DNA from: Oscillospiraceae bacterium
Lineage (GTDB): Bacteria > Bacillota > Clostridia > Oscillospirales > Oscillospiraceae
DNA: 64,000 nucleotides
NCBI GenBank assembly: GCA_015067615.1
Contig: SVMD01000004.1
Coordinates: forward strand, 62,787-126,786
Direction: 5' to 3'
A program made the translations under genes and the position numbers. The notes beneath the pieces are model-generated. The model worked only from the letters and a program-made list of their open reading frames with translations. It was not told where the DNA came from and ran no database searches. Below are positions 7,151-15,282 of this stretch, piece by piece (position 1 is the first letter of the stretch; each line of letters opens with the position of its first letter).

Positions 7151-7850
7151 CGTCTGTATTCATGCGGTAGCCCACACCAAGCTCGTTTACGATGTAGTTG
7201 TTCTTGCCCGGCTGGATGCCCAGTTTCTTTCGGATATTTGCCATATTCACCTGCAGCCGCTTCACGCCGCCCTCGGTGGAGTAGCCCCAGATGGCCTTGA
7301 TGATGGCAGGATACGTCATCACCTTGCCGCTGTATTCCGAGAGGAAGGCCAGAATGTTGAATTCCGTCTGGGTCAGCTTCACCTCTGTGTCTCCCACGAA
7401 GACCCGCCGGGAGTCATATTCAATGGTCAGGTCCTGGACCTGATATTTCCCCTGGGAGAGCCGTCCGGCATCGGCGCCATGGCGGCTGAACCGGAGAACG
7501 GACCGGACCCGGGCCAGAAATTCCGCCGCGCTGAAGGGCTTGGTCACATAGTCGTTGGCGCCCAGATCGAAGGCTCTGACCTTTTCCGTCTCGTCGGTCC
7601 GGGCGGAGAGGATGATGATGGGGGTCAGGTCGGTTTCCCGGACATTTTCCAGCAGGGTCATGCCGTCCATATCCGGCAGGCCCAGATCCAGAATGATCAG
7701 GTCGGGAATATGGGAACAGGCCAGGGTGATGGCCGCGTCGCAGGACTGGGTCTCAATGACCTGGTAGCCGGCGCTTTCCAGCATGGCCCGGACCATGATG
7801 CGGATATTTTCATCGTCCTCTACCAAAAGAATCTTATACTTATTGTTCAT
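7143..7850 (-). CDS. KdpE-like OmpR-family response regulator
   Basis: 235 residues. The receiver has EDD (11-13), the phospho-acceptor Asp55 in LIILDLGLPDMDG, and the Lys in NDYVTKPFSAAEFLARV. The C-terminal winged helix has LTQTEFNILAFLSEYSG and LGVGYRM. Overall it resembles KdpE. It overlaps the 3' end of the partner kinase by 11 nt, so both are made from one transcript. No kdpFABC genes lie in the window; the next gene downstream is an ion-transporter permease, a possible target. Confidence 0.9.
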   Translation of the reverse strand: MNNKYKILLVEDDENIRIMVRAMLESAGYQVIETQSCDAAITLACSHIPDLIILDLGLPDMDGMTLLENVRETDLTPIIILSARTDETEKVRAFDLGANDYVTKPFSAAEFLARVRSVLRFSRHGADAGRLSQGKYQVQDLTIEYDSRRVFVGDTEVKLTQTEFNILAFLSEYSGKVMTYPAIIKAIWGYSTEGGVKRLQVNMANIRKKLGIQPGKNNYIVNELGVGYRMNTDER

Positions 7851-8904
7851 CCGTCGATTCCTCCGTATTTAATCTGAAGCGGAACAACGCACCCCCCTGG
7901 GGGAGGTTTTCCGCTGTGATAGTGCCGCCGTGGGCCCGGATAATGGTGGCACAGACCGACAGTCCGATACCGGCATTGCGTTTTAAGGTGTCGGCAGACT
8001 GTTCGTTGGGGATGTACTGACCGGTAAAAATATGGGGCAGCCGCTCCGGGGCGATGCCGCAGCCATCGTCCTGAACTTCGAAGATCGCCTGGTTCTCCTG
8101 TATCCGGACCCGCAGGATGATCTTCGTCAGGCCATGGCCGTGCTGCACCGCATTTTCCAGGAGGTTCACCAGCACCTGGACCATCAGCAGCGGGTCCACG
8201 GGAATCAGCACCAGCTCCTCCGGCAACTCCAGGATCACATCCCGTCTGGGGTTGTGCTTTCTGAATTTCAGCAGCGCGGAATCGATCAGCTCGTCCAGGG
8301 CTGTGGGGGTTTTGATCAGCTCCACATTGCCGCTTTCGATCCGGGTGATGGACAGCAGGTTCTCCACCATGCTCACCAGCCACCGGGCATCCTCCTGAAT
8401 GCCCCGGAGCATGTTGTCCTTCTGCTGCTCGGTCAGAGAAGCTCCGTTTTCCCGCAGCACAGAGCTGGAGCCGTAGATGGTGGTCAGAGGGGTGCGCAGA
8501 TCATGGGAGATGGCCCGCAGCAGATTGGCCCGCATCTTCTCCTTCTCCGTCTCCGCCTTCAGCAGTTCCTGACGCTTGACCTTGGTGGTCAGGGCACTGG
8601 TCAGCACCGCAATAACGGACATAACCACCGCGGAAAAGAAGTTGGAGGGGATCTGGAAATTCAGTTCGAAATAAGGAAAGGTGAAGGCATAGTTCACCAG
8701 GATCACGCTGATCAAAGCAGCTGCCAGTCCCCAGAAGTAACCATCCGTGACCAGAGAGATCAGAAACACCGCAAAGGCAAAGGTCGTGGTGACCTGCTCC
8801 GGGATCCGAAACACACTCTGCATCAGGACACTGATAGGAAAACAGAGTGTCAGAATGACTGTGAACAGCACCGCATCCCGAAATCTGAAAGAAAATGCTT
8901 TCAT
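7840..8904 (-). CDS. KdpD-like (DUF4118) sensor histidine kinase lacking the N-terminal domains
   Basis: 354 residues. The N-terminal 100 residues hold four closely spaced TM helices with the DUF4118 pattern (GYFWGLAAALISVILVNYAF, FTFPYFELNF) found in KdpD. A HisKA domain follows with the H-box AISHDLRTPLTTIYGSSS, then HATPase_c with NLLENAVQHG, DDGCGI and NAGIGLSVCATIIRAHGG. Full-length KdpD carries about 400 more N-terminal residues (KdpD and USP domains); these are missing, so potassium-limitation sensing cannot be assumed. The ATG at 8904 has AAAGGAGA upstream. Confidence 0.9.
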   Translation of the reverse strand: MKAFSFRFRDAVLFTVILTLCFPISVLMQSVFRIPEQVTTTFAFAVFLISLVTDGYFWGLAAALISVILVNYAFTFPYFELNFQIPSNFFSAVVMSVIAVLTSALTTKVKRQELLKAETEKEKMRANLLRAISHDLRTPLTTIYGSSSVLRENGASLTEQQKDNMLRGIQEDARWLVSMVENLLSITRIESGNVELIKTPTALDELIDSALLKFRKHNPRRDVILELPEELVLIPVDPLLMVQVLVNLLENAVQHGHGLTKIILRVRIQENQAIFEVQDDGCGIAPERLPHIFTGQYIPNEQSADTLKRNAGIGLSVCATIIRAHGGTITAENLPQGGALFRFRLNTEESTDEQ

Positions 8905-8936
8905 TTTTCGTCTCCTTTCTTTATTAAGATGATTTT

Positions 8937-8964
8937 ATCATATATGAAACTAAGATTTGGTAAA
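8937..8964 (-). promoter_or_regulatory. possible promoter of the KdpDE-like operon
   Basis: On the minus strand TTTACC (8959-8964), a 16-bp spacer and TATGAT (8937-8942), about 35 nt before the kinase start. Confidence 0.4.
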
Positions 8965-9318
8965 CGATTTACCGGGCCTCTTTGCTCCGGTGTTCTGTTG
9001 ATTGTAACACAGGTGGCAGAAAAAAGCCACCGAATGGCAAACAGCCGCCTTCTTCAGCAAACGCAGGAATCCCCACAGCCGTTTCCCTTTCCTGAAAAAG
9101 GGAGCGGCTGCGGGGATAATCAACTGCCGCGTTGTGGAAGGAAGGCGGTGGATACGCCGCGCGGCACTGGGATAATGCTCTATTCATACCGAACTTTGGG
9201 AGATACGATCCGTTTTTATTATATCCAACGCACAGCAAAGATGGGGTTAAAAACTATTGCCGTGCAATCGCAATGGTTGAACCCTTCACCGGAACATGCA
9301 AAAAAATGATGCCGGGGC
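8965..9318. other. non-coding interval with two nested inverted repeats
   Basis: No convincing gene. CCCCACAGCCGTTTCCCTTT (9071-9090) pairs imperfectly with AAAGGGAGCGGCTGCGGGG (9097-9115). Just after it TGCCGCG (9126-9132) pairs with CGCGGCA (9160-9166), enclosing GGCG/CGCC. Neither stem has a T-run. They could be part of a structured RNA or a remnant of a mobile repeat. Confidence 0.4.
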
Positions 9319-9347
9319 TTGTATCCGGGCGAAATTTCTGCTACAAT
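9319..9347 (+). promoter_or_regulatory. promoter of the DUF3842 gene
   Basis: TTGTAT (9319-9324), 17-bp spacer, TACAAT (9342-9347), about 34 nt before the ribosome site. Confidence 0.6.
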
Positions 9348-9386
9348 TATTAATGACTCGTTTAGAGAAGCCGGAGGACCTTGTAT

Positions 9387-9809
9387 ATGCAGACACAGAT
9401 TCTTATCATCGATGGTCAGGGCGGCCAGCTGGGCAGTCAGATCATAAAAGAACTGCTGACAGCATGTCCCGGTGTACATATCACCGCGGTGGGCACCAAC
9501 ACCGTCGCCACCGCTGCCATGCGCAAAGCCGGCGCTTCCGCCGCCGCCACGGGGGAAAATCCCGTGATCGTTGCCTGCCGGAAAGCGGATATCATCATCG
9601 GTCCCATCGGGATTGTCATCGCCGATGCCCTGCTGGGCGAAGTGACGCCCGCCATGGCCCTGGCAGTGGGACAGGCCCAGGCACTGCGGGTCCTGATTCC
9701 CATGAATAAATGCGAAAATCTGGTTGCCGGTGTTGGCAACCTGTCCACCTCTGTGCTGATTCAGGATACGGTTTCCAAGGTCAGCCAGTTTCTCAGCAAT
9801 TCCTGTTGA
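9387..9809 (+). CDS. DUF3842 family protein
   Basis: 140 residues with an N-terminal beta-loop-alpha IDGQGGQLGSQIIKEL that resembles a nucleotide-binding Rossmann loop. It continues with VGTNTVATAAMRKAGAS, ATGENPVIVACR and DIIIGPIGIVIADALLGEVT, all typical of the Clostridia-wide DUF3842 family of unknown function. No TM segment or signal peptide, so cytoplasmic. GGAGG lies 9 nt before the ATG at 9387. The downstream gene encodes an ECF transporter S component but is separated by a terminator-like hairpin. Confidence 0.85.
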   Translation: MQTQILIIDGQGGQLGSQIIKELLTACPGVHITAVGTNTVATAAMRKAGASAAATGENPVIVACRKADIIIGPIGIVIADALLGEVTPAMALAVGQAQALRVLIPMNKCENLVAGVGNLSTSVLIQDTVSKVSQFLSNSC

Positions 9810-9904
9810 TCCCCCGGGAGGATTCCGGCACCGGTCAGAAGATCCGTGCCCGAAACAGAAGTTTCACATCCCGGCTAACCATATCTGATTTGCGATGCTA
9901 TGAA

Positions 9905-9942
9905 GGTGTCGGTATCCCTGAAGGGAATACCGATGCCTTTTT
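9905..9942 (+). terminator. intrinsic terminator or attenuator before the ECF gene
   Basis: GGTGTCGGTATCCC, loop TGAA, GGGAATACCGATGCC (9905-9937), then TTTTTG. It ends only about 25 nt before the ECF start codon, so besides ending the DUF3842 transcript it could be a conditional attenuator for the transporter. A further hairpin around GGCAC/GTGCC lies at about 9828-9850. Confidence 0.65.
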
Positions 9943-9966
9943 GTTTCGCAGGAAAGAAGGATTTTC

Positions 9967-10500
9967 ATGAGAAAAGCAAATGTAAAACAACTGGTTCTGG
10001 CCGCTTTCTTTCTGGCGCTGGCCCTGATACTGCCCTTTCTGACAGGACAGATCCCGGAGATCGGTGCCATGCTCTGTCCCATGCATATTCCCGCCCTGCT
10101 GTGCGGCTTTTTCTGCAGCTGGCCCTGGGGGCTTGCCGTGGGACTGACTGCGCCGGTACTGCGTTCGCTTCTGTTCGGCATGCCGCCCATGTTCCCTGCT
10201 GCCGTGTGCATGGCCGTTGAGCTGGGAACCTATGGTGCCGTTTCCGGCTGGCTGTACAGCAGGCTGCCCCGGAAGCTATCTTCTGTCTATTTTTCTCTGC
10301 TGTCTGCCATGGTTGCTGGCCGGCTGATGTGGGGTCTGGCACGGTATCTGTGTGCGGGTTTGGATATGACCGTTTTTGGTCTGTCCGCCTTCTGGGCAGG
10401 AGCTTTCACATCCGCGATTCCCGGCATCCTTGTCCAGCTGGTGCTGATCCCTGCGCTGGTAATGGTGCTGGAAAAGCACAGTCCTGTGGCAGTCAGGTAA
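9967..10500 (+). CDS. ECF transporter S component (vitamin uptake, substrate unknown)
   Basis: A 177-residue membrane protein with about 5-6 TM helices. The N-terminal pattern KANVKQLVLAAFFLALALIL and GAMLCPMHIPALLCGFFCSW, with PWGLAVGLTAPVLRSLLFG, is typical of substrate-binding S components of energy-coupling-factor transporters, which capture vitamins and use shared EcfA/A'/T modules. Those are not present here, which is usual for group II systems. The exact substrate (for example pantothenate, folate or a thiamine precursor) cannot be settled from sequence. The 5' hairpin-terminator could give vitamin-dependent control. Confidence 0.8.
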   Translation: MRKANVKQLVLAAFFLALALILPFLTGQIPEIGAMLCPMHIPALLCGFFCSWPWGLAVGLTAPVLRSLLFGMPPMFPAAVCMAVELGTYGAVSGWLYSRLPRKLSSVYFSLLSAMVAGRLMWGLARYLCAGLDMTVFGLSAFWAGAFTSAIPGILVQLVLIPALVMVLEKHSPVAVR

Positions 10501-10539
10501 GAACAGCGAAAATCTGCGTTTCTGCACAAGACAGAAACA

Positions 10540-10575
10540 GGGAGACCTCCGAAGAGGTCTCCCGCTTTTCTTTAT
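10540..10575. terminator. bidirectional terminator between ECF and AGCS genes
   Basis: A perfect 10-bp stem GGGAGACCTC / GAGGTCTCCC (10540-10563) with a CGAA (plus) or TTCG (minus) loop. GCTTTTCTTTATT follows on plus and TGTTTCTGTCTT on minus. It sits between convergent genes. Confidence 0.8.
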
Positions 10576-10595
10576 TCGGATCTGCCGTGTGCGGC

Positions 10596-11987
10596 TTACT
10601 TGGTGCCGTCCTTCAGCAGCTGCTTGACCATGGCGGTACCGGCGATCAGACCCACCACGTTGGGCAGGACCATCAGGTAGTTGGCCATGTCGGTCAGCTC
10701 CCAAACCAGGTCGGAGGACATCATGGTGCCCAGGAAGATGAAGACCAGGGAGATGATGGTGTAGGGCAGGACACCCTTCTTGCCGAACAGGTAGTTGACG
10801 TTCACCTTGCCGAACATGTTCCAGCCCAGGATGGTGGAGAAGGCGAAGAAGAACAGGGCAACGGCCACGAACATGGCGCCCAGGCTCTCGCCAAAGACCA
10901 CGCCGAATGCGGTCTGGGCCAGGTTGGTCTTGCCGATGGTGTTGACCACGTCGCCCACATAGCCGCCGGCCAGGATGCCGTCCTCGGTGTACAGAGTGCA
11001 GATAATGACCAGAGCGTTCAGGGTCAGAACCACGAAGGTGTCGATAAAGACACCGGCCATGGCCACAGCGCCCTGCTCATGGGGATTCTTCACATTGGCC
11101 TGTGCGTGAGCATGGGGAGTAGAACCCATACCGGCCTCGTTGGAGAACAGGCCGCGCTTGGCACCCTGGGAGATGGCGGTCTTGATAGCCATACCGAAGG
11201 CACCGCCGATGATGGCCTGGGGCTGGAAGGCATACTTGAAGATCATGCCGAAGGTTGCGGGGATGTACTTGATCCGGGCGATCAGAACGATCAGGCCGCC
11301 GGCCAGGAAGATGGCAGCCATAATGGGAACCAGCTTCTCGGTGACGGAGGCCAGGCGCTGGGTACCGCCGATGAAGATCAGAGCGCAGATGCCAACCAGA
11401 ACGATACCCACGATCCAGCCGGGGATGCCGAAAGCAGTCTCGATGGTGGAGCCGATGGAGTTGGACTGGACCATGCAGCCGAAGAAGCCCAGAGCGATGG
11501 TGATGGCAATGGCGAAGAAGCCTGCCAGGAACTTGCCGAAGCCGCCCTTGATGAAGTGGGTGATGTAGTAGACGGGACCACCCAGGACTTCGCCGTCCTT
11601 GATGATACGGGTCTTCTGAGCCAGAACGGCCTCAGCGTAGATGGTGGACATGCCCAGGAAGGCGATGACCCACATCCAGAAGATGGCGCCGGGACCACCG
11701 GTCAGGATGGCGCCGGATGCACCGACGATGTTGCCGGTACCGACCTGTGCGGCGATGGCGGTTGCCACAGCCTGGAAAGAGCTCATGCCGCTCTCGTGCT
11801 TGCCACCCTTCAGGCTCAGGTTGCCGAAGATGCTCTTCAGGCCCTGACCCAGGTAGCGCTGGACAAAGCCGGTCTTGACGGTGAACCACAGGCCGGCGCC
11901 CACCAGCAGCACGATCAGAACATAGTCAGCCAGATAGCCGTTGATCTTCTGCACGATGGGAAGTAAGGTTGCAGTTAAGTTTTCCAT
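10596..11987 (-). CDS. AGCS family sodium:alanine/glycine symporter
   Basis: A 463-residue polytopic membrane protein. Recognisable AGCS blocks include FQAVATAIAAQVGTGNIVGA (the unwound TM1-type substrate and sodium site), GGPGAIFWMWVIAFLGM, KRGLFSNEAGMGSTPHAHAQ and the C-terminal FFAFSTILGWNMFGKVN. It imports alanine or glycine with sodium, consistent with other sodium-linked genes nearby. The start at 11987 has GGAGGAAAATAT in front. It is a monocistronic unit with a probable promoter (see 12025-12053). Confidence 0.95.
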   Translation of the reverse strand: MENLTATLLPIVQKINGYLADYVLIVLLVGAGLWFTVKTGFVQRYLGQGLKSIFGNLSLKGGKHESGMSSFQAVATAIAAQVGTGNIVGASGAILTGGPGAIFWMWVIAFLGMSTIYAEAVLAQKTRIIKDGEVLGGPVYYITHFIKGGFGKFLAGFFAIAITIALGFFGCMVQSNSIGSTIETAFGIPGWIVGIVLVGICALIFIGGTQRLASVTEKLVPIMAAIFLAGGLIVLIARIKYIPATFGMIFKYAFQPQAIIGGAFGMAIKTAISQGAKRGLFSNEAGMGSTPHAHAQANVKNPHEQGAVAMAGVFIDTFVVLTLNALVIICTLYTEDGILAGGYVGDVVNTIGKTNLAQTAFGVVFGESLGAMFVAVALFFFAFSTILGWNMFGKVNVNYLFGKKGVLPYTIISLVFIFLGTMMSSDLVWELTDMANYLMVLPNVVGLIAGTAMVKQLLKDGTK

Positions 11988-12024
11988 ATATTTTCCTCCT
12001 TCTTTATGTATCTGATATATTTAT

Positions 12025-12053
12025 ATCATAACTTCGCCTAACAAGCCAGTTAA
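12025..12053 (-). promoter_or_regulatory. promoter of the AGCS symporter gene
   Basis: On the minus strand TTAACT (12048-12053), a 17-bp spacer and TATGAT (12025-12030), about 38 nt before the start codon. Confidence 0.5.
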
Positions 12054-12101
12054 GGTACAGCAAAGATATTGGTCACATGAATCGTTTGCCGGAATGATTG
12101 A

Positions 12102-12140
12102 AAAACAGCCGATACCCAACCGGGTATCGGCCGTTTTTTT
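12102..12140 (-). terminator. terminator at the end of the RiPP-like operon
   Basis: CGGCCGATACCC, loop GGTT, GGGTATCGGCTG, then TTTTTC on the minus strand. The plus strand also carries a T7 run, so it works both ways. Confidence 0.85.
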
Positions 12141-12154
12141 GCAAACCATTCAGG

Positions 12155-12415
12155 TTAAATAATGTCCATTTCCCGCAGCTTATCCAGGAATTCTCCGATG
12201 TCTCCCCGGGCAGTTTCTTCGGCGACCTCGTATTCTGCCAGCACGGCAGATACCAGTTCCGCCTCCCCTTCGGCAGTGGGCAGCAGGTCCCACAGAAAGG
12301 CGCCCAGTTCATTGAGGATGAACAGTCCGTTGCTGTCGTAGATGGTCTTTCCGCAGGGGACCAGCACGGTTTCCCCGGCGATGTCCCGCTTGATCAGGTC
12401 CTTTTTAATGATCAT
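12155..12415 (-). CDS. PqqD-like RiPP precursor recognition protein
   Basis: An 86-residue protein with the PqqD/RRE fold pattern. An N-terminal beta-hairpin (LIKRDIAGETVLVPCGK, then DSNGLFILNELGAFLWDLL) is followed by a helical region (AELVSAVLAEYEVAEETARG, IGEFLDKLREMDII). PqqD proteins bind the leader peptide of a RiPP precursor and present it to a radical SAM maturase. The ATG at 12415 overlaps the 3' end of the radical SAM gene by 11 nt, fitting a dedicated partner. This is the last gene of the operon. Confidence 0.85.
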   Translation of the reverse strand: MIIKKDLIKRDIAGETVLVPCGKTIYDSNGLFILNELGAFLWDLLPTAEGEAELVSAVLAEYEVAEETARGDIGEFLDKLREMDII

Positions 12416-13538
12416 GGTATTCGTCCTCACTTTCCTGATATGCCGCCCAGGTTTTTTCAATCAGGGCGTCGGTATAGCGGCAGATATACTCCGGCACCTG
12501 CTCAAAGGACCCTGTCTCTGCCACACGGCTTGCGGCGCAGACAGAGCAAACATCCTTTTTGGGGCAGTTGACACAGCCGGGTGCCGATTTGATCTCGGCA
12601 GTCTTCTGCCGCAGCTGTTTCCAGGCCTCCCCAAAGCTCACATCCAGGGGCCGGGTCACAGGCCATGTCATCATACCGCAGGGCAGCATTCTGCCGTCCC
12701 AGGTCATCCAGAAGCTGGTGGAGCCTGCCCGGCAGCGGACACCGGACTCCAGCTCCGTGGGACAGTCCGAGGACTCCGCCGCCGTAAGTGCCTGCATGGC
12801 ACGGGCCCTTGCGGCGAATTCCTCCGGAGCGAACCTCAGCCGGTCCCACCGGACCGCACAGGCCGCTGCATCCTCGGGACACAGCCGGTCACCCTGGCCA
12901 AACTGCTCATCATTGACCCGGATAGAGGGGAACATGTAGCTGGCTGCCTTCACATGTACGCCCAGTTCCTGGGATATCTGCCAGATCTTCTCCATATCCT
13001 GCCGGTTGTAGCCGGTAATGGACAGATTGATCCGCACATCGATCCCCGCTTCCTTCAGGCAGCGGATATTCTCCACCACCCGATTAAAAGCATCCTGACC
13101 ACACATGGAGCGGTATGTCTCCGGGCAGCCTCCGTAAAGCGACACGTTGACCCGGAACGGAGGATCCTCGATGAGCTTCTGCCGAATCTCACCGGTGAGC
13201 ATGGAGCCATTGGAATTGATGGATACCAGCAGGCCCATCTTTTTCATGGCACCGTAAATTTCAAAAAAGTCCTTTCGCACAAAGGGCTCGCCGCCGGTGA
13301 GCAGCACAAATACCATGCCCGCATCCCGGGCCTCTCTGGCCAGGCCGATCCACTGTTCGGTGGTCAGTTCCCTGCCCCTGGCCTCCACATCCTCCTGTTT
13401 CAGATGGACGTAGCACATGGGACAGTCAAAATTACACCGGGCAGTCAGTTCAAAATTGCCCGCAATGGGCAGGCCCTTGGCTCTGCCTTTGGTGTGCAGA
13501 TATCTGGACAGAAAGGGTTCTGATTGTTTTCTTTGCAT
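12405..13538 (-). CDS. radical SAM/SPASM peptide-modifying enzyme
   Basis: 377 residues. The radical SAM cluster motif is CNFDCPMC (CxxxCxxC) near residues 36-43, followed by LTGGEPFVRKD and SINSNGS. The C-terminal SPASM-type region has CRAG, LPCGMM, CVNCPKKDVCSVC and a final YIC, expected to hold two auxiliary Fe-S clusters. Such enzymes install thioether, C-C or C-O cross-links in RiPP precursors. The start at 13538 was preferred over an in-frame ATG at 13544 because AGAGG lies 8 nt upstream. It follows the kinase-like gene with a stop/start junction. Confidence 0.9.
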   Translation of the reverse strand: MQRKQSEPFLSRYLHTKGRAKGLPIAGNFELTARCNFDCPMCYVHLKQEDVEARGRELTTEQWIGLAREARDAGMVFVLLTGGEPFVRKDFFEIYGAMKKMGLLVSINSNGSMLTGEIRQKLIEDPPFRVNVSLYGGCPETYRSMCGQDAFNRVVENIRCLKEAGIDVRINLSITGYNRQDMEKIWQISQELGVHVKAASYMFPSIRVNDEQFGQGDRLCPEDAAACAVRWDRLRFAPEEFAARARAMQALTAAESSDCPTELESGVRCRAGSTSFWMTWDGRMLPCGMMTWPVTRPLDVSFGEAWKQLRQKTAEIKSAPGCVNCPKKDVCSVCAASRVAETGSFEQVPEYICRYTDALIEKTWAAYQESEDEYHDH

Positions 13539-13543
13539 GGGCA

Positions 13544-14407
13544 TTACCTCTGAAGCTTGGACAGGACCTGTTCCAGCGCCACCACTGCCGATTCGTCAGG
13601 GGTGCAGGCCAGATGAAAAACAGGTACCTGTTCTACTGTATCTTTCACGGTCTCCGAGCAGCGGAGCACGTCATCCCGATTCCAGGTGTGAACGCTGCAG
13701 CCCTCCCAGAGCATCCGGAAGGCCCGGACTCCCTTCAGGGGGCGAATGGCAGTCTCCGCGGCCTGGGACAGGCAGACGATTGCCCGCAGGGGCAGACAGC
13801 TCTGATTGCTGATGCCGGAACTGCCGCAGAAGGGTACACCCCAGGCTTCAAATCCCTGCTCGCCCAGGCGCACCACCGCCCGGTCTCCGTTGATGACCCG
13901 GGCACCCCGATGACGCCTCCACAGCTCCGCCTGAGTGGATTTTCCCACGCCGGAGGGTGCCGTAAACAGCACCGCGCCGCCCTTATGGCTGATATAGGAG
14001 CAGTGCAGCAGAAATCCGCCGTTCTGCACGATCCAATGCTCCGCTTCCAGGCCGTTGATGACGGTTTTGGCCGATATCCGTCCATTCAGGGATGCAGACA
14101 GGACCTGCAGATCTGTGGTTCGTTCCCGGTGCTCCGCCCGGATATAGGCGTCCTCCACGGATCTCTCCACGGCTCCCATGTAGCTGACCACCGCATCCCC
14201 GGACCGATATACCCAGCGGGAGGCATCATGATACAGGCACACCCCTGCGGGCTCCGGGAGACGATCCACAATGCGGCAGATAATGTCCCGGTCCGACTGC
14301 TCCGCTTCGCAAACATAGGGGGCCAGAATTCCGGGGTTCAGGAACATTTCCCCATCCGCACCGCTGATTCGCAGGATCTGACCTGCCAGATTGATCTTAA
14401 TTTCCAT
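13544..14407 (-). CDS. HprK-like (HPr kinase/PEP carboxykinase fold) kinase of a peptide cluster
   Basis: 287 residues. The P-loop is FTAPSGVGKSTQAELWRRH, followed by a VINGDRAVVR segment where HprK has its second catalytic Asp region, and EAWGVPFCGSSG. The N-terminal about 130 residues are divergent and lack the HprK regulatory domain. HprK-related proteins occur in lasso-peptide and PqqD/radical-SAM clusters, where some phosphorylate the precursor; a kinase for the peptide encoded upstream is the best guess. It overlaps the preceding gene by 11 nt. The catalytic residues beyond the P-loop are only tentatively placed. Confidence 0.8.
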   Translation of the reverse strand: MEIKINLAGQILRISGADGEMFLNPGILAPYVCEAEQSDRDIICRIVDRLPEPAGVCLYHDASRWVYRSGDAVVSYMGAVERSVEDAYIRAEHRERTTDLQVLSASLNGRISAKTVINGLEAEHWIVQNGGFLLHCSYISHKGGAVLFTAPSGVGKSTQAELWRRHRGARVINGDRAVVRLGEQGFEAWGVPFCGSSGISNQSCLPLRAIVCLSQAAETAIRPLKGVRAFRMLWEGCSVHTWNRDDVLRCSETVKDTVEQVPVFHLACTPDESAVVALEQVLSKLQR

Positions 14408-15215
14408 TGGTCTGACGGTTCTCGATCATAACGATCTCACAGCTGTCCGGATCATAGTGACTGGTCATGATCTGGCGGACTTCTCCTGCCTTCAGACCAT
14501 CCTTGATCTCCACCCGGAAGGTAATACCGCCGTAATAGAGATCCTGGGTCTTGTATTTATAGTATACAAAAATACTTCCGGAAATATCCTGGCCGGAAAT
14601 GTTCTTCACATTCAGTGCGCCGTCTGCACCGGAGATCTCATAGATGCTGAAATCCGCTTCCATGGGCTCATGGAACAGGGCTGTGTTGACAACCGCCGCG
14701 GAGATGGGATTACCCGCGGGCTTTGCGGCCCGGTTCTGCTCCAGCAGAACAGCGCTGCCGCCTGCACGAAGATTGGTCACCTGGAACTGATAGGTCCCCT
14801 CCCGGAATTCCAGCTCAATATTCATCAGCTGAATATCACTGCTGCCTGTATTGGTCACCAGGATCATCATCACGCCGGAGACCAGTTCATCGGAACCGTC
14901 CTCCATATAGATTCCAGTGTAGTTTTTGACCTCCTGGATGAGCACGCCATTGCCCAGATCCATAGGCTGGAACGGTCCCGCCGCCGCTTCGGGTGCGGTG
15001 GTTTCGGGAACCTGGGCTTCGTACCCGGTTTCCGTGACGGGATTTCCCTCGGTCTGGCTTTCCTGTACCGGCGTGGTGCCCGGGGCAGGCATTTCCACCT
15101 GCTCCCGGCTCAACACCGCGATCCACATGGCAGCAATGGCCGCCAGCAGCAGGGCGATGATGATCAGAAGCCAGCGTACAGACTTATTTTTCTTCTTTCT
15201 GTATTTGCCTTTCAT
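14397..15215 (-). CDS. membrane-anchored extracytoplasmic protein of the RiPP-like operon
   Basis: 272 residues. A basic N-terminus (MKGKYRKKKNKSVR) and one TM helix (about 15-36) are followed by a low-complexity Pro/Thr/Glu linker. The external domain of about 180 residues is predicted mostly beta, with repeated short strands such as LVTNTGSSDIQLMNIELEFR and SGSIFVYYKYKTQDLYYGGI. The C-terminus overlaps the kinase gene. I do not recognise the family. Its place between the precursor and the maturation genes suggests a surface receptor, immunity protein or exporter accessory, but this is only context. Confidence 0.75.
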   Translation of the reverse strand: MKGKYRKKKNKSVRWLLIIIALLLAAIAAMWIAVLSREQVEMPAPGTTPVQESQTEGNPVTETGYEAQVPETTAPEAAAGPFQPMDLGNGVLIQEVKNYTGIYMEDGSDELVSGVMMILVTNTGSSDIQLMNIELEFREGTYQFQVTNLRAGGSAVLLEQNRAAKPAGNPISAAVVNTALFHEPMEADFSIYEISGADGALNVKNISGQDISGSIFVYYKYKTQDLYYGGITFRVEIKDGLKAGEVRQIMTSHYDPDSCEIVMIENRQTNGN

Positions 15216-15240
15216 GTTATCACCTTACGCTTTGCAAAGA

Positions 15241-15266
15241 GGGCCGCGCCGGTCTCGGCGCGGCCC
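15241..15266 (-). terminator. strong hairpin between precursor and maturation genes (attenuator)
   Basis: GGGCCGCGCC and GGCGCGGCCC form a perfect 10-bp GC stem (plus one extra pair). The sequence after it on the minus strand is TCTTTGC, a weak T-run, so readthrough is likely. In RiPP operons such a hairpin keeps the precursor transcript abundant relative to the modifying enzymes. Confidence 0.65.
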
Positions 15267-15282
15267 TTTGCCGGGTTATGGA

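Noticed and set aside
7143..8904. Potassium-responsive KdpDE controlling a kdp operon
   Set aside because: No kdpFABC genes are in the window and the kinase lacks the KdpD N-terminal domains, so only KdpDE-like is claimed.
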